NCBI GenBank assembly: GCA_947311845.1
Contig: CAMZMU010000041.1
Coordinates: forward strand, 129,277,840-129,341,839
Length of the DNA: 64,000 nt
DNA from: Poa pratensis
Taxonomy: Eukaryota; Streptophyta; Magnoliopsida; Poales; Poaceae
Direction: 5' to 3'
Shown piece after piece: positions 9,355-20,788 of this stretch. Both the position numbers and the translations under genes were made by a program. Under the pieces are notes generated by a model that was given only the letters and a program-made list of their open reading frames with translations, ran no database searches and was not told the DNA's origin. Numbering within the stretch: the stretch's first letter is position 1; the number at the start of each line of letters is the position of its first letter.

Positions 9355-10668
9355 TCCAATTTCTCTCACCAATGTCTGTCTCAAGTTCTTAGTTAAATTG
9401 GCAGCCAACAGACTAGAGCAACAGATCTTGAGATATGTGCACAAGAATCAATATGGTTTTTTTTTTAAATCTAGAACAATCCAGGATTGCCTTGCTTGCT
9501 CATTTGAGTACATTTTTCAGTGCCAAGCCTCGAAGAAACCAATTGTCATTTTGAAACTAGATTTTGAAAAAGCATTCGATACAATTGAGCATGAAGCTCT
9601 ATTTCAGATCATGAGAGCAAAGGGTTTTGATGAGAAATGGATTAGTTGGGTCAAGCAATTTCTCTCTTCTGGTTCATCCTCTGTTCTCCTTAATGGTGTG
9701 CCTGGCAAACAATTTTACTGCATGCGAGGAGTTAGGCAGGGGGATCCCCTCTCTCCAATTCTATATGTTCTTGGAGGAGACTTGCTGTAGTCTGTTGTTA
9801 ATGACCTTCATTTACAAGGACAAATTCACCTGCCAACTCATACTGGAGTTTTGGACTACCCAATTATTCAGTATGCCGATGATACCTTGTTCATCATGCC
9901 TGCAGATCTGGATCAGCTGATAGCTTTAAAAATATTCTGCAAGTTTTCTCTCAATCCACTGGATTAAAGATTAACTATCATAAATCGTCAATGACTTAAC
10001 TTTCACATACCTTGGGCTTGCGGTTGGAACCACAAGGACAGCTATTTATTATTTAACTCCGGTGGTAGTCAGATTGGAAAGGAGGCTCACTGCAACTTCT
10101 TGCTTTTTTGTCCCAAGGAGCTCGGCTGCAGTTAATCACTTCTGCTTTGTTTTCAATGCCTCTCCATATGTTGTGTTCAATTCATATTTCGGTGGGCATT
10201 ATAAAGCAGTTTGAAATAATCATTCGGCAATGTCTTTGGAGAGACAATCACGATACTCCTAAGCAGTCTCTTGCTGCTTCGGATATGATCTGTAAGCCGA
10301 AGAATAAAGTTGGGCTAGGAATTGTGAATTTTCAGCACAAGAATGATGCCTTGCTAATTAAATACCTCCATAAATTCTATAACAAGGAGGAAATTCCATG
10401 GGTTCAATTAATTTGGACAGCCTACTACATGGACCAAATTCCCAATGCTGAGATGAGTGCAGGGTCCTTTTGGTGGAAAGATATAATGAAACTGTGCGGC
10501 AAGTACAAGGAGATTGCACAGCCTAATGTTAAGAGGGGTGATACAGTGATGTTCTGGAGTGATGAATGGGAAATTAATCAGTCTAGAGTTCCATTGAGGG
10601 ACAGATTTGCAAGACTGTTTTCCTTTGTCATTGATGAGTCTATTTCAGTGCAACAATTTATTGGCATG
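9355..10668 (+). pseudogene. LINE1 reverse transcriptase fragment
   Basis: It encodes [48 protein letters not shown] and, after a stop at 9788, QYADDTLFIMP (about 9868). These are the classic non-LTR RT blocks, including the YADD catalytic motif. From 10108 a further open stretch carries the downstream region (WKDIMKLCGKYK, RGDTVMFWSDEW). At least one stop and two frame changes occur. The piece is cut at 10668 by element A, and the last bases GCATG are the target duplication. Confidence 0.88.
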
Positions 10669-12065
10669 TGATACGTCCAAAACGTATCTACTTTTCCGAA
10701 CACATTTACTATTGTTTTTCCTCTAATTTGTGTGATTTGAATGCAACTAACACGGACTAACGCTGTTTTCAGCAGAATTGCCTTGGTGTCTCATTTTTGT
10801 GCAGAAAGTCAAAGTTTTAGGAAAATTCCAGAAAAATTCCAGAAATTCTATTTTTCCAGAAGACCCACGGAGCCAGAAGACGGAGCGAGGAGGGTGCACA
10901 GGGGCAACACACGCACCCAGGGCGCGGGTGGGCCCTTGCCGCGCCCAGGGGTGGTGTGGCCACCCTGTGTGGCCCCCAACGCTCCCCTTTGGACTACTTA
11001 AAGCCTCTGACCTAAAAACTTCGGGGAGATCGACGCTTTTTCCAGAAAACTTCCAGAGCTCCGCCGCCATCGAAAACCCTATTTCGGGGATCAGAAACTC
11101 CGTTCTGGCACCCTGCCGGGACGGGGAATTGGAGGAGATCATCGCCATCATCATCACCGCCACCTCTCCATCGACCATCCATGACTCCCCCATCCATGTG
11201 TGAGTAATTCCCCGCTGTAGGCTGAGGGGATGGTAGGGATTGGATGAGATCATTTATGTAATAGTTGTGACATTTTGTTAGGGCATGGTGCCTAGTATCC
11301 ATCGGTAGTGCTTATTGTCATTGTTGCAACTTATTATGCTTAATGCTTGTCACTTAGGGCCCGAGTGCCATGATCTCAGATCTGAACATGTTATTGAATC
11401 ATGATGATAATTATTGTTTTGGATCATATCTATAAGTTGTATACACACGTCACTGTCCGGAACCCGAGGCCCCAAAGTGACAGAAATTGGGATAACCGGA
11501 GGGGATGGTTACGACGTGAGAATCACATGTGTTCACGGAGTGTTAACTCTTTGCTCCGGTGCTTTATTAAAAGGAGCACCTTAATTACCAGTAGTTTCCC
11601 TTGAGGCCCAGCTGCAAACGGGCTGGTAGGACAAAAGATGTTGTGCAAGTTTCTCATTGCGAGCACGTACGACTAAATACGGAACACATGCCTATGATTG
11701 ATTATTACTTGGATACTTTATTATTTATCTGCAATTGCCCTATGTATGACTATTTCATGAATTATCTTATCCATGCAACGCCCGTTCATCCATCCCTACG
11801 CCTACAGTATTTTAATCCTGCTGTCTACTGCAATTATTACTGCTGTCTTTATTTTACTGCTGCTATTATTTCACTACTGCTACTGTCATAAAACTGTTGC
11901 TACTGATAAACTGTGTCGAGCAAGTCTACTTTCAGGTGCAGCTGAACTGACAAATCATCTGTCAAGGCTTATAAATATTCTTTGGCTCCCCTTGTGTCGA
12001 ATCAATAAATTTGGGTTTTACTTCCCTCGAAGACTGTTGCGATCCCCTATACTTGTGGGTCATCA
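10669..12065 (+). repeat. 5' LTR of element A (1397 bp), flanked by GCATG on both sides
   Basis: It starts TGATACGTCCAAAACGTATC and ends GGGTCATCA. It is unusual in that GCATG and LINE1 sequence follow it (12066 on), exactly as after the 3' LTR at 27991. Taken alone it looks like a solo LTR in LINE1. The first 22 bases can fold into a hairpin (GATACGT...ACGTATC). Confidence 0.92.
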
Positions 12066-13099
12066 GCATGGCCGATATTACTAGTGCTTTCCATAAACTG
12101 CCATTCATTATGCCAAGGTGCACAAGGAAATTCAGGTTATTCCTATGTACAACTTGATCTGGAAAAGCAAATGTGTCATGAAAATTAAGATGTTTGCTTG
12201 GTTGCTTCTCAGTGATCGCCTTAACACTAGAGATTTGTTGCAGCGGAGACACTGGAATGTAACTAATGAACTTCACTGTGCCTTGTGTCCTGGAAGGCAT
12301 CGTGAGGATAGAGATCATCTTTCTTCAGCTGTAGTTTTAGTCTCCGATTCTGGAACTATTTACAGATCAGTTGGCAATCAGGAACATGCAAAGCTGTGGG
12401 GTCGATGAAGGGCATGGACAAGGCTTTGAGAAGGGCATGGACAAGCCTGCGGGGTCGACGAACATGCAAAGCTCGAACGCAACTAGCATGGACGTTGATG
12501 TTAGCAAATCGTCGGAGGCATCCAACCATGGTAAAACGGTGGCCTCTAATGTTCTGTCTCCAGGGGACTGGTTCGTGTGATTACTCCTTACAACCCTAAC
12601 CCACGGACGCCGAGAGGGATAGAGATTGTGGAGTATATTCGAAGGTCATCTCCGAGTTTGATCAGTTCAGTTTCTTCTGCGGATGGGATGCATGTTGTGG
12701 ACAGTGGAGAAGCTCAGTTGTCTGGACCGAAATATGCCTCGTGTCTGCATGCAGAAGGTGCTTCGCTACTGGTTTCTAGCCCGGCTGGGCAGCCTTCTTC
12801 ACCGATGCCTCGTCTTGGCAGGCCCCCAGCCTCTGCGGTGGATGTGCGCCAGGATGGGCCGCTAGAGAGCTGCAGCTGACCTGCTCAAACGGGCCGGCAT
12901 CTGGGACAGTCGCCGTTGATGGGCTGGGCCGGCTGGAGGCTCCTACGTCGACCTTGCCTCCCGCGAGTTGGGAGGCCGCTAGCCAGGCTGGGCCGCCAAG
13001 GCCTGTTACCAGCAGGCCGGCTGGGATGGCTGCCTCTGCTGGACTGGGCTGTGGGGAGGCTGCGACATCACCATCGCCTCCCGTCGTAGCTCAGTTCGG
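12066..13099 (+). repeat. Ectopic copy of LINE1/LINE2 flank inside element A
   Basis: This segment matches 27991-29020, with scattered substitutions and small indels. It holds the LINE1 zinc-knuckle segment (12071-12368), the LINE2 left target duplication (AGTTGGCAATCAGGA, 12369-12383) and the first 0.7 kb of LINE2. The match stops sharply at CAGTTCGG (13099 and 29020). After that point comes element A internal sequence here, but more LINE2 there. Only the copy at 27991 lies in the expected place, so this one is the secondary copy. Confidence 0.9.
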
Positions 13100-13100
13100 C

Positions 13101-13157
13101 TATAGAAGAATTGTGTAAGCCAATTCCACCTATAGAAGAATTGTGTAAGCTAATTCC
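13101..13157 (+). repeat. 30-bp tandem duplication at the junction with element A
   Basis: TATAGAAGAATTGTGTAAGC plus ten more bases (13101-13130) is repeated at 13131-13157. It lies right at the breakpoint between the ectopic LINE segment and the element A body, and it duplicates the first codons of the remaining gag frame. Confidence 0.85.
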
Positions 13158-14637
13158 TCACTCATCTACAGTTGAGGTACACTCTCTCCAACGCTTTGAT
13201 GATAGAGATATCCCTTATTCTAAACCTCCTGATCAATGCTTAGATGAGTTTGATAATTTCATTGTTAAGCAAAACAATTTCAATAGGAGAATAGAAAATA
13301 GCTTCATAAAGAATTCTCATGTCATTAATCATTTGCATGATGTTTTGGAAAGAACTTCTAATGATGTTAAAATACTCATTAAACATTTTCGTATGGTTCA
13401 AACTCAAATTGAGCAATTGACTAAAGTGCAAAAAGATTTGCTAGATAATGCTTCTAGAGAAAATGATAAACATGCTTTTGGTATAGCAACTAGAGGTGGT
13501 GCTTCCACTCAGGATCCTTTGTATCCTGAGGGACATCCTAAAAGAATTGAGCAAGATTCTCAACTAGTTAATGAAACTACTACTCCTTCTAAGAAAAAGA
13601 AGAAGAAGAAACATAAACATGTTGAGGAATCTCCTGAACCTATTAAAGACAATGAGCATGTTAATAATCCAAATAGTATATCTATCTCTGATGCTGAAAC
13701 TGAGAGTGGTAATGAACATGCTAATGATAAAGATAAGAATGATGCTTCTGATAAAGAGGAAAGTGAAGAGGAACCTGAAAAGCATTCTAAAAACAAAAAG
13801 TACACTAAAGAAGATTTTCTTGCTAAGAAACATGGTAATGAAAGAGAACCTTGGGTGCAAAAACAAATGCCTTTTCCTACTAAGAAACTCAAATCTAAGG
13901 AAGAAGAACATTATAACAAATTTTGTGAATGGATGAAACCTTTGTTTTTGCAAATTCCTTTGACTGATGCTATTAAGTTACCTCCCTATTCAAAGTACAT
14001 GAAAGATATTGTCTCTAACAAGAGAAAGATTCCTAATGAAGAGATTTCTACCATGCTTGCTAATTATTCTTTCAATGGTAAGGTTCCAAAGAAGCTTGGA
14101 GATCCAGGTATACCAACTATTCCTTGCTCAATCAAAAATAACTATGTTAGAACTGCCTTATGTGATTTAGGTGCAGGGGTGAGTGTTATGCCTTTTTCTC
14201 TTTACAAGAGACTTTACTTGGAAAAATTGATACCAACTGATATATCTTTGCAAATGGCTGATAAATCTACTGCTGTTCCTGTTGGTATATGTGAAGATGT
14301 TCCTGTTCAAGTGGCTAATAATTGCTTGATATTAACTGATTTTGTTGTGCTTGAAATGCCTGAAGATGATAATATGTCTATTATTCTTGGAAGACCTTTT
14401 CTTAACACTGCAGGGGCTGTTATTGATTGCAACAAAGGAAAAGTAACTTTCCATGTTAATGACAAAGAGCATACTGTTTATTTTCCCAAGAAGCTGGACA
14501 AGATATTTGGAGTTAATACAATTACCAATATTAAAAGTATCAAAGTGGGAAGTATTGATTGCCCTATATATGAACCTCATGAAGAACTTCAATATCTTAT
14601 GATTGGATCTATAGCTATACCATTTAAGGTAACATAA
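13111..14637 (+). CDS. Element A gag-protease fragment (508 codons open)
   Basis: The frame carries a coiled-coil gag remainder, a Lys-rich acidic linker (residues about 155-250; SKKKKKKKHKH, then many Glu and Asp), and a C-terminal retropepsin-like domain of the Athila type. The protease motif is LCDLGAGVSVMPFS near residue 350, where the family usually has DLGAS. It is followed by FVVLEMPED and IILGRPFLNTAGAVID, which match the second conserved protease block. The upstream gag (the RGRAKDWL region seen in element B) is missing because of the rearrangement at 13100. The frame is open, but no RT follows. The first Met lies in the junction duplication, so the true start is lost. Confidence 0.8.
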   Translation: MCKPIPPIEELCKLIPHSSTVEVHSLQRFDDRDIPYSKPPDQCLDEFDNFIVKQNNFNRRIENSFIKNSHVINHLHDVLERTSNDVKILIKHFRMVQTQIEQLTKVQKDLLDNASRENDKHAFGIATRGGASTQDPLYPEGHPKRIEQDSQLVNETTTPSKKKKKKKHKHVEESPEPIKDNEHVNNPNSISISDAETESGNEHANDKDKNDASDKEESEEEPEKHSKNKKYTKEDFLAKKHGNEREPWVQKQMPFPTKKLKSKEEEHYNKFCEWMKPLFLQIPLTDAIKLPPYSKYMKDIVSNKRKIPNEEISTMLANYSFNGKVPKKLGDPGIPTIPCSIKNNYVRTALCDLGAGVSVMPFSLYKRLYLEKLIPTDISLQMADKSTAVPVGICEDVPVQVANNCLILTDFVVLEMPEDDNMSIILGRPFLNTAGAVIDCNKGKVTFHVNDKEHTVYFPKKLDKIFGVNTITNIKSIKVGSIDCPIYEPHEELQYLMIGSIAIPFKVT

Positions 14638-15407
14638 TTGTTCAATGTGGTTTAATTCTTTTATGTCATATAAAATGTATTTGGTGGCAAGACTTGATCA
14701 ACCTTGTTAACAAATATGTTTTACATGCATAAAATTGCTAAACAACATTTTTCTTTCTCACCTTTGTTTTTACCTACTGTTTTGCTACTGTAATTTGCAA
14801 AGTTAAGTAATGCTTGGTCTTTACATAAATTCATTTTGTCTAGTTTTCATTGTTTAAAGCACCCAGAAAATGTCAGAAATAAAAGTTTTCAAAAAATTCT
14901 GAAAAAATTCTACAAGTCCTAGTTTTTAAAAGGAACGTGGGAGTACCAGAGGATGACCAGGGGGACCCACCAGGCCACCACACGCCCCACGGCGCGGTGG
15001 AGGGCAGGCGTGGGGTCCACCTGGCCCTCCACTCACTCATCTCTCTCCCACTCCTTCTCTCTCCCGACCAAACACACCACCATTGCTCAAACTCGTGTTC
15101 TTGCTGCTCTTGCTCGAGATTTTTCGATCTACTTGCTCAGCCCATCTTTGCTGCTGAAATTTGGATCAATTGCTCTCCGGTATGTGACTCCTCCGATTAT
15201 CCAAATAGAATTTTGTTTAGTTGCTTATATCTTTGGCATTTTGGTACTGTAGGTGACATGTTATTAGAGCTTGCATGCTTGTTCTTGTTTAGATTAACTA
15301 GTTTTGATGCATGTTTAGTCCTCTAGCAAGTCTCCCTAGTGTTTCCCTTGAATTAATCACTCTAAAATCATTTTTATGAGGTTTGTTTAAAATTTCAGAA
15401 AAGGAAG
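14638..15407 (+). other. Element A noncoding spacer
   Basis: An AT-rich part is followed at 14937-15110 by a GC-rich and pyrimidine-rich part (CACTCATCTCTCTCCCACTC) and an AT-rich leader up to an ATG at 15410. It looks like a second internal promoter and leader region, but no clear TATA box was found. Confidence 0.4.
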
Positions 15408-15409
15408 AT

Positions 15410-16530
15410 GGATGGAAACCAACTTAATTATGAAGAATTGGAAGTATCAGAGGTCATGGGAGTCAACCGTGAAGACTCTGTGTTTCCCTCTATTTATCCA
15501 TGCCATGAGTTTATGAATGCTGCAGGATCTTGCAAGATTTCAACACTCTAATCTCTAATGCAGGTTGGAATACTTTGTTGCTGATGAACCACATCAATAT
15601 GTAAAGCTGACTATGTCGGTGGTTCAAAGTTTTAGATTTAGTTGGAATTTGCCTACTCCCATGGTTCATTATAATATCTACAATAAAGCTGTAGATTTGT
15701 CTCTTCATGATTTTTGTGCAGCTATTAAGGTACCACATTGGGGATCTCATGAGAGGATTAGAGGTCAACCAAAGTATTTACAAGACCTCTACTCAGAGAT
15801 TTGCCAAGGGAGAGGTTTTACAGCCGAGGATGGTAAAATTCGAAACATCCAACTCCCATCTATTCGATATTTTGCCTACTACATTAGCAAATGTGTTCTA
15901 GCTAGGAAGAATGCAAGTAAATTATCTGTTTATGATTTGGCATTTCTTTCTGCTGCCTTAAGATGTGATAGAACTTATAACTTGGGAGCTATGATTGCAT
16001 TTCGTCTCTCCACTAACCGTGAAAAAGGAGGGGTTTGTGGTGGTCTCATTGCTTCTCGTTTATTAGCCATGCATGGTGTAGGACCACATCATTTTGATAT
16101 TCAGCTTCCCATTGAAAGACTTGATCTTAACTCTATGATTAGCCACCAATTTGTTTCCCGCTGGTCCACCATTGATAATCTATCCTATGAATTGGTTTTT
16201 GTTAAGAAGACTAGGTGGAGAACTAAAATCTATGAACGCATAGTCTGTTTGCCTGCGCCTCTTTTGTTTAACCTTGATGTCAGGCAAGGATGGTCATTCT
16301 CGGAGGGAGACCTTGATGCATATATGGAGGAGCATGGCCTTCATGCGGATAGTGAGGGAAGAGGTCCTGAGGAGGACTTCATTCAGCCCTTCGACACTAC
16401 GAGCTCTTCATACCAGTATCCTGATTATGGAGCTTCAGGCCCTTCTTCTTCACAGGATCCTGATTATGATCACGCTAGGTATGATCCCTGGATGGAGTTC
16501 TGGGCCATGGATGATTGGTCTCCCACTTAG
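15410..16530 (+). pseudogene. Athila ORF1-like protein of element A, frameshifted N-terminus
   Basis: The main open frame (15565-16530, 321 codons) reads like the Athila ORF1-type protein of plant gypsy elements: VKLTMSVVQSFRFSWN, VDLSLHDFCAAIKVPHWGS, LPSIRYFAYYISKCVLARK, NREKGGVCGGLIASRLLAMH. The C-terminal tail is acidic, Ser- and Tyr-rich. An upstream start (MDGNQLNYEELEVSE) leads into it only after at least two frame changes between 15500 and 15580, so the N-terminus is broken. The function of this protein family is not established. It lies where Athila elements place their extra ORF, after gag and protease. A purine-tract-like CTTGGGGGAGG follows the stop (16541-16555). Confidence 0.7.
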
Positions 16531-18501
16531 GCCAAAAGCCTAAGCTTGGGGGAGGTATGCCGACAAGTTCACTCATTTTATCATATTCATATCATGTCGG
16601 TACTTTGTATATCCATGTTTTAGTTTGTTTCTTTTCTTTTCTTTTGTTTCTTGTATCCATTTCATTTTCGCAAAACACCAAAAGACCAAAAATATTTCCT
16701 TTATTTCTCTTGCTTTTGAATTTGTAGTGCTAGTTTACTTTATTTTTCATTTCGGTTTGTTATTCAAAAATCCAAAAAGATTTTGCTTTGTTTGCTTGTT
16801 TCTTTCTATGCTTGCTTTAATTCGAAAACCCAAAAATATTTGTTGTTCTTCTGCCGTTTTGTATAGTTGTTTCAGGAGTTCAAAAATTTCGTGGTTCCAC
16901 TTGGGCTTGGTTATCATTTCACATCATTCAAGCCACACAAGTGAAAAGCAATAATGACGATCTACGACAATTCGGATGTGGTAAAAGGCTGGTATGAACT
17001 CTATTTGTTTTTCATTTTTGTAAATATACCTACTCATGTGAACATGCTTAGCTATCATGGTAGTGGTTATGTTATTTAATGATTGCTTAGTAGTTCATGT
17101 CTTCTTATGGTCAGTACCAAATTGCTAATAGTGAATAACATGTCATATAGATATTACATGCATTGTTCTATTCGTAAAACGGTATGGCAGGATGGTATCC
17201 TCCTCTGAATAATTCACTTGATTCGACTTGGCACATGCTCACACATGTTATGACTGAAAAATAAAAGTCAATTAAGCCTTGATGATCTATTTTGCCTCAG
17301 AGTTTTAGTATCATCTTTATGCCTCCGTTAATTTTATTTTGTCGCAAGCATGATTATGACCGTTATCGCTCTCGTGGTTGTCGCTTCCCAGTCTATTGCT
17401 AGCCTTCACTTGTACTGAGCGGGAATGCTGCTCGTGCATCCAAATCCTTTAAACCAAGTTATCCAAAGAGTCCACCAAAAATTCCTATGCATGGTATTTC
17501 AGCCATTCCAAGTAAATTTGCATGTGCTACCTTTAAAACTTTCAAAATATTTCCCTTTTTGTGTCAATGTTTACTAGCTCATGAGGAATTAGTGTGGTTA
17601 TTCTTTATTCTATTTGTCAAATGGACTTTTACACCTGGACTAGCGGCATATACATCCGCTTATCCTAATTTTGCAAAAAGAGCTGGCAACGGGGTGCCCA
17701 GTCCCAATTAATTACAACTTTAACCGCTTAATTCTCTTCACACTTTTGCCCTGATTCATCAGTAAGCAATGACAAACAGTGAAATACATGTGTGTAAACC
17801 AAAGAGAAAGAGGGATGATCTGCCTTGCTGGTAGAAATAACGTCCTTCATGGGAGCCGCTCTTAAAAGTCCGTTTGACAGGTAGAATACTGTTCTCACCC
17901 GCTACCATTCGTTGACAATTAACAAACACCTCTCAAAACATTTTTACCTCTGTTTTTAAAATAAAAAGCTCTAGCACGTGTTAATCCCTGCTTCCCTCTG
18001 CGAAGGGCCAATCTTTTATTTTTATGTTGAGTCACCATCCTTTCTTTGAGCACTTCTTCGAGAGCATAACTGTCGTTCTTAGTGTAATGTGCTTGTCCCA
18101 GAATACGATTAATTGAGGCATAACTATGATACTCTTATCTTTGATATCTTTATATCTAGTCTTCACTTGAACTTCAGAGGTGCCTTGGCATTTATGTTTT
18201 GCCCTTCAAATAAAGGCAAGCGAGATACCACTTTGTCATATCTTTTTACGAACATTGCAATTCTTGTGGATAGATGTATGTATGTTATTCATTCTTAGTA
18301 CTTTGGTATCTTTTCATGATTTGCATAACTACTAGGTGTCATTATTTGCATGGTTCCTATTATGAATTGCCTAAGTAATTGATCATATAGTAGGTATGTA
18401 TACATCATATGAAGCAAATGTGTTCGTAAAAGTTTCTTTTATCGCACTCAGTTGTTAACTGAATTGCTTGAGGACAAGCAATAAGCTAAGCTTGGGGGAG
18501 T
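16531..18501 (+). other. Element A 3' noncoding region up to the purine tract
   Basis: A long AT-rich region, first U-rich (16560-16900) and then mixed, with no domain-bearing frame. It ends with the polypurine tract (CTTGGGGGAG, 18491-18500) that primes plus-strand synthesis next to the 3' LTR. Confidence 0.7.
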
Positions 18502-18944
18502 TGATACGTCCAAAACGTATCTACTTTTCCGAACACTTTTGCTATTGTTTTTCCTCTAATTTGTGTGATTTGAATGCAACTAACACGGACTAACGCTGTT
18601 TTCAGCAGAATTGCCTTGGTGTCTCGTTTTTGTGCAGAAAGTCAAAGTTTTAGGAAAATTCCAGAAAAATTCCAGAAATTCTATTTTTCCAGAAGACCCA
18701 CGGAGCCAGAAGATGAAGCGAGGAGGGTGCACAGGGGCACCACACGCACCCAGGGCGCGGGTGGGCCCTTGCCGCGCCCAGGGGTGGTGTGGCCACCCTG
18801 TGTGGCCCCCGACGCTCCCCTTTGGACTACTTAAAGCCTCTGACCTAAAAACTTCGGGGGATCGACACTTTTTCCAGAAAACTTCCAGAGCTCCGCCGCC
18901 ATCGAAAACCCTATTTCGGGGATCAGAAACTCCGTTCTGGCACC
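18502..18944 (+). repeat. 3' LTR of element A, first part
   Basis: It matches 10669-11111 and is cut at TCTGGCACC by element B. The remainder is at 27041-27990. Confidence 0.92.
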
Positions 18945-20588
18945 TGATACGTCTCAAACGTATCTATAATTTTTGATGTTCCATGCTGATATATATCAAT
19001 TGCTACATGTTTTGGCTACACTTCATATCATTTTTATGCATTTTCTGGGACTAACCTATTAACAAGATGCCACAGTGCCAGTTCCCTATTTTCTGTTGTT
19101 TTTGGTTTCAGAAAATCTATTAAGGAAATATTCTCGGAATTGGACGAAACAAAAGACATCGTCAATAATATCACGAGGAGATCACGGAGTCCAAAGGGGA
19201 GTCGGAGCAGACCCACCAGGGGGCCACGCCACACTAGGGTGTGGCCTAGGGTGGGCCCGCGCCCCCCTATGGCGTGGTGGCCCCCCTCGGCCACCGATGC
19301 CGCCTCTTCGCCTATATATTCTCCGCGACACGAAAACCCTATTACGGTCGATCATATTCCACGAAAAGTTTCGTCGCGGCCGTCATCGTCAATCTCAGGT
19401 CGGAGGAGTTCTGAAGCTCATCCCGGCACCCTGCCGGAGGGGAGATCATCACCGGAGGGCTCTACATCACCATGCCTGCCTCCGGAGTGATGCGTGAGTA
19501 GTCCACCCCTGGACTACGGGTCCATAGCAGTAGCTAGATGGTTGTCTCTCTACCTTGTGCCTCCATGTTTAGATCTTGTGAGCTGCCTAACATGATCTAG
19601 ATCATCTTATTGTAATGCTAGATGTTGTGTTTGCTGGGATCCGATGAATATTGATACCATGTTTATTCAAGTTGTTTATCTATGTGCTCTTGATCTTGCA
19701 TGCTCTCCGTTGCTAGTAGATGCTTTGGCCAAGTAGATGCTTGTGACTCCAAGAGGGGGTATTTATGCTAGATAGTGGGTTCAGTCTCTAGATATCTGGA
19801 TCAGTGACAGATGGGTCTAAGATGGTAGATGTGCTGTTGCTACTAGGGATAAAATATTGGTGCAGTGTCCAAGGGCACTTGTATTGATTACATTACACAC
19901 TTTACTTCATGCAATAATCTGTTGTTAGCAACTTAATACTGAATGGGATGCGGATGTTGCCTTGCAGGTGGATTATTTAGGCATAGATGCGGTTGGAATA
20001 ACGGTCTATGTACTTTGTTGTAATGCCCAACTAGATTTCATAGTAGACATCTTGGCATGTATTGCATTGTTATGCCCTCTCTATTTGTCAATTGCCCAGC
20101 TGTAATTTGTTTACCCAACATGCTAGTTATCTGTTCTGAGAGAGACACCACTAGTGAACTGTGGACCCTGGTCCAATTTCCTCATACTGTTTACACAACC
20201 TACTGCCATCATCTGTTTCCTGTTACTTGCTGTTTTTCCTGCAGTTTTCCACACCATACGTTTAACTCTTTTTTTCTGCAAGACCGGAGAGATTGACAAC
20301 CTCTCTGTTTCGTGTTGGGCAAAGTTCTGGTTTGTGTCTGTGTAGATTCCACGTTGGTGCAAGCTCCCTAGCGTCAGGGGTAGTCAACATCAACAACCTT
20401 CTGATAGATCATCAAGTCCTACTCCACGTTGGTGCAAGCTCCCTAGTGTCAGGGTAGTCAACATCAACAACCTTCTGATAGATCATCAAGTCCTACTGGA
20501 TTGATAACCTTGGGTAGATTTTCAAGGGAAAACTTCTGCTGTCTACATCATAACCTTCCTCTTGGGGTTCACCAACACGTAGCCATCA
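18945..20588 (+). repeat. 5' LTR of element B
   Basis: It has a strong TATA box (TATATAT, 19313-19319). It is about 72 bp longer than its partner because of a tandem duplication at 20348-20496. Confidence 0.95.
20348..20496 (+). repeat. 75-bp tandem duplication near the end of LTR B
   Basis: The unit starting TCCACGTTGGTGCAAGCTCC occurs at 20348-20422 and again at 20423-20496, with a one-base deletion and one change. The 3' LTR has a single unit (from about 26869). Confidence 0.93.
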
Positions 20589-20597
20589 AGCTGTTTT

Positions 20598-20615
20598 TGG
20601 CGCCGTTGCCGGGGA
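20598..20615 (+). promoter_or_regulatory. Primer binding site of element B (tRNA-Asp type)
   Basis: TGGCGCCGTTGCCGGGGA lies 9 bases inside the 5' LTR. It matches the form of primer site known for Athila-lineage elements. Confidence 0.85.
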
Positions 20616-20788
20616 CTTGGAGGCTATTGGAAAGGGGAGTCTCTCAGTTCCAATCTCTTTACTTTGTTTTTTGTCTTGTTTTAGTTTTGTTTTGCTTGCT
20701 GTTAAAAATCAAAAACCCAAAAAAATTAAATTCCTGCATCTAGTTTTTAATTTCGAGTTGCCCTGTTGCTTGTTTTAGGCTTGCTAAA

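Noticed and set aside
10747..11302. Open frames on both strands within LTR A, also present at 18574-18976
   Set aside because: They are LTR sequence with no domain, repeated wherever the LTR occurs.
13560..13953. Minus-strand frames rich in Phe, Leu and Ser
   Set aside because: They are the complement of the Lys/Glu-rich gag linker of element A.
19034..19497. Open frames of 86 to 140 codons, repeated at 25492-26017
   Set aside because: They lie in both LTRs of element B and cover its TATA and leader region; no protein family recognised.
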